In this document: positions 63,201-64,000 of the stretch, piece after piece
How the letters are laid out: each line of letters opens with the position of its first letter
Position numbering within the stretch: position 1 is the stretch's first letter
NCBI RefSeq assembly: GCF_026212465.1
Contig: NC_080062.1
Span: 8,353,543 to 8,417,542 of the forward strand
DNA length: 64,000 nucleotides
Direction: 5' to 3'
Source of the DNA: Amaranthus tricolor
Lineage: Eukaryota > Streptophyta > Magnoliopsida > Caryophyllales > Amaranthaceae
Position numbers and translations under genes: made by a program
Notes under the pieces: model-generated
Database searches by the model: none
Seen by the model: only the letters and a program-made list of their open reading frames with translations
What the model was told of the DNA's origin: nothing

Positions 63201-63605
63201 ACTACGGGCGGGTATATTAAATATGGGAGCTTGACTACTCTACTTTCACTATTGGTCTTTTAAAAATAAAAGTTGGTAAATAATAATCGACGATGCATAA
63301 AAAATGGCAACCCTTGTGGATTCACTCTTGTAGACTTAGCTCGTTTGCGTGATAGTGAGGAGCCATTCATACTAGCCACACAAGCCAAGCAAGTATTCTA
63401 CATTGTAGACCCGTCTGATAAAAAATGGTCTATTATTGTACCGGGAAAAAGAAGCATCCTTGGTATAGGTGATGTTGAGGATGAGGAAGAATATGAAGCT
63501 TTTGAAGACTCCCCGCCCTTTATCAATCCAAAATCAGTGGATCAAGATGATGAAGATGTTGGTTATATGCGTGTAGATCACACGGAAGGAATATATTTGA
63601 ATTAA
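60275..63605 (+). pseudogene. CACTA Tnp2-type transposase (broken)
   Basis: One frame is kept from 60275 to 63220 but is cut by four stops: TAG at 60659, TGA at 61250, TGA at 61673 and TGA at 61844. Domains in order: transposase-associated N-terminal domain (DRSWMYGSIESSEFIDGV, then FYCPCVSCGN); Tnp2 core (LYPGCTKFTKL, MCPFGLEYQKIHACPNDC, ECPRCGLSRYK, GPKQPGNDIDVYLAPLVEDL, KACPICIDD, and WKLPYWRYLQVRHCLDVMHI leading into EKNVCDAI); DUF4218 at about 62290-62720 (LPIAIRGILP, MYFPPSFFDAMVHL, YPFERHMGVL); and, after a frameshift near 63220, DUF4216 in 63273-63605 (GFTLVDLARLRDSEEPFILA, QVFYIVDP). The conserved sequence continues across every stop without a shift, so the breaks are point changes. 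No functional enzyme can be made as written. Confidence 0.92.
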
Positions 63606-63828
63606 GTGATTCACAAGGTATGAATTTTAAGGTTTTTTAAGTTTTTTTTGGCATTTTCGCGCATAAAGTAGCTCAAATTGGTTTGTTTTGCATGAAACTT
63701 TACACACAACACTATTTGGTATATGTTATTGTGTTGAACGTATTAGAATTGTAAATCATAGTCATATTCTTAATATTACTTGTGTTCTAATATATTTCTA
63801 TTCATACACTTTCAGGTACTGATATACA

Positions 63829-64000
63829 ATGCATCTTTTCAGAGACAAAATTGTCCCCGAGATTGAGACCTCGGATAATGAGCAACATAGTCATGACACT
63901 GAAGAGGACCAAATTGTGAGATACGAGCATATGGCTAAAGACGCTCCACCGCTTAACAATGATTATGACACTAAAGCCGCCCCACCAATGGATGCTCCCA
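63829..64000 (+). CDS. Second CACTA gene, 5' end (TnpA-like position), truncated by window
   Basis: ATG at 63829 after a TTCAGGTACTGATATAC stretch. Open to the edge for 57 codons: acidic, with EIETSDNEQHSHDTEEDQ and a Pro-rich piece. Its place directly after the transposase, inside the element, suggests the tnpA-type partner gene of En/Spm elements, but the domain that would prove this lies outside the window. Confidence 0.45.
   Translation, partial: MHLFRDKIVPEIETSDNEQHSHDTEEDQIVRYEHMAKDAPPLNNDYDTKAAPPMDAP

Larger units (their letters stand above)
59150..64000 (+). mobile_element. CACTA (En/Spm) transposon, left part, runs off right edge
   Basis: The left terminus CACTAGTGAAAAAAAACGTA at 59150 is followed by subterminal copies of TGCTGCGGTTTT and the facing word CCCGCAGCATATAAC (about 59190-59400). 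Downstream on the plus strand lie a Tnp2-type transposase frame (60275-63605) and the start of a second gene (63829 on). The right terminus and target duplication are beyond 64000. The copia insertion ends 43 bp to the left, outside the element. Confidence 0.92.

Overview
This 64 kb window is plant nuclear DNA, very probably from a eudicot. It is AT-rich, with intron-rich host genes, GT-AG introns and many plant transposons (hAT, MULE, CACTA, Stowaway, TRIM, Ty1/copia, Helitron-like). The captured polyphenol-oxidase domain and the repeat content would fit Caryophyllales, but that is a guess. No prokaryotic, organellar or viral backbone is visible.

Host genes. (1) Minus strand, 287-5165: the 5' part of a chloroplast rhomboid-like protein (three phase-consistent exons), cut by the left edge. 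(2) Plus strand, 12835-18539: a complete eight-exon gene for the RNA exosome subunit RRP45, with a 5'UTR exon and a 2 kb 5'UTR intron upstream. (3) Plus strand, 44657-49968: a complete twelve-exon gene for a sulfite exporter TauE/SafE family membrane protein (475 aa). (4) Plus strand, 51838-52656: an intronless two-DUF26 cysteine-rich secretory protein.

Mobile DNA fills much of the rest. 1591-2025 is a TRIM inside a rhomboid intron. 5.9-9.2 kb holds decayed Helitron-like ends, a tandem repeat and a decayed copia gag remnant. 19471-25078 is a 5.6 kb MULE with a perfect 9-bp target duplication that carries a broken transposase and a plant mobile domain (PMD) gene; two short relatives follow at 25122-25599 and 26017-26474. 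26649-32651 is a 6.0 kb hAT element with a perfect 8-bp target duplication. It carries a frameshifted BED/hAT transposase and, in front of it, an apparently intact two-exon chimeric gene ending in the polyphenol-oxidase KFDV domain. 38.2-40.0 kb is a stack of foldback and CACTA-type non-autonomous elements. 54071-59102 is a Ty1/copia element with 209-bp LTRs and a 5-bp target duplication. From 59150 to the right edge runs a CACTA (En/Spm) element whose terminal and subterminal motifs match a 241-bp MITE in intron 9 of the TauE gene.

The most unusual object is the hAT element with its open, host-derived KFDV-domain gene. Second is the intronic CACTA MITE lying 11 kb from a potential source element of the same family. 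Exon borders were set by hand from reading frame, splice dinucleotides and phase; no alignments were run.
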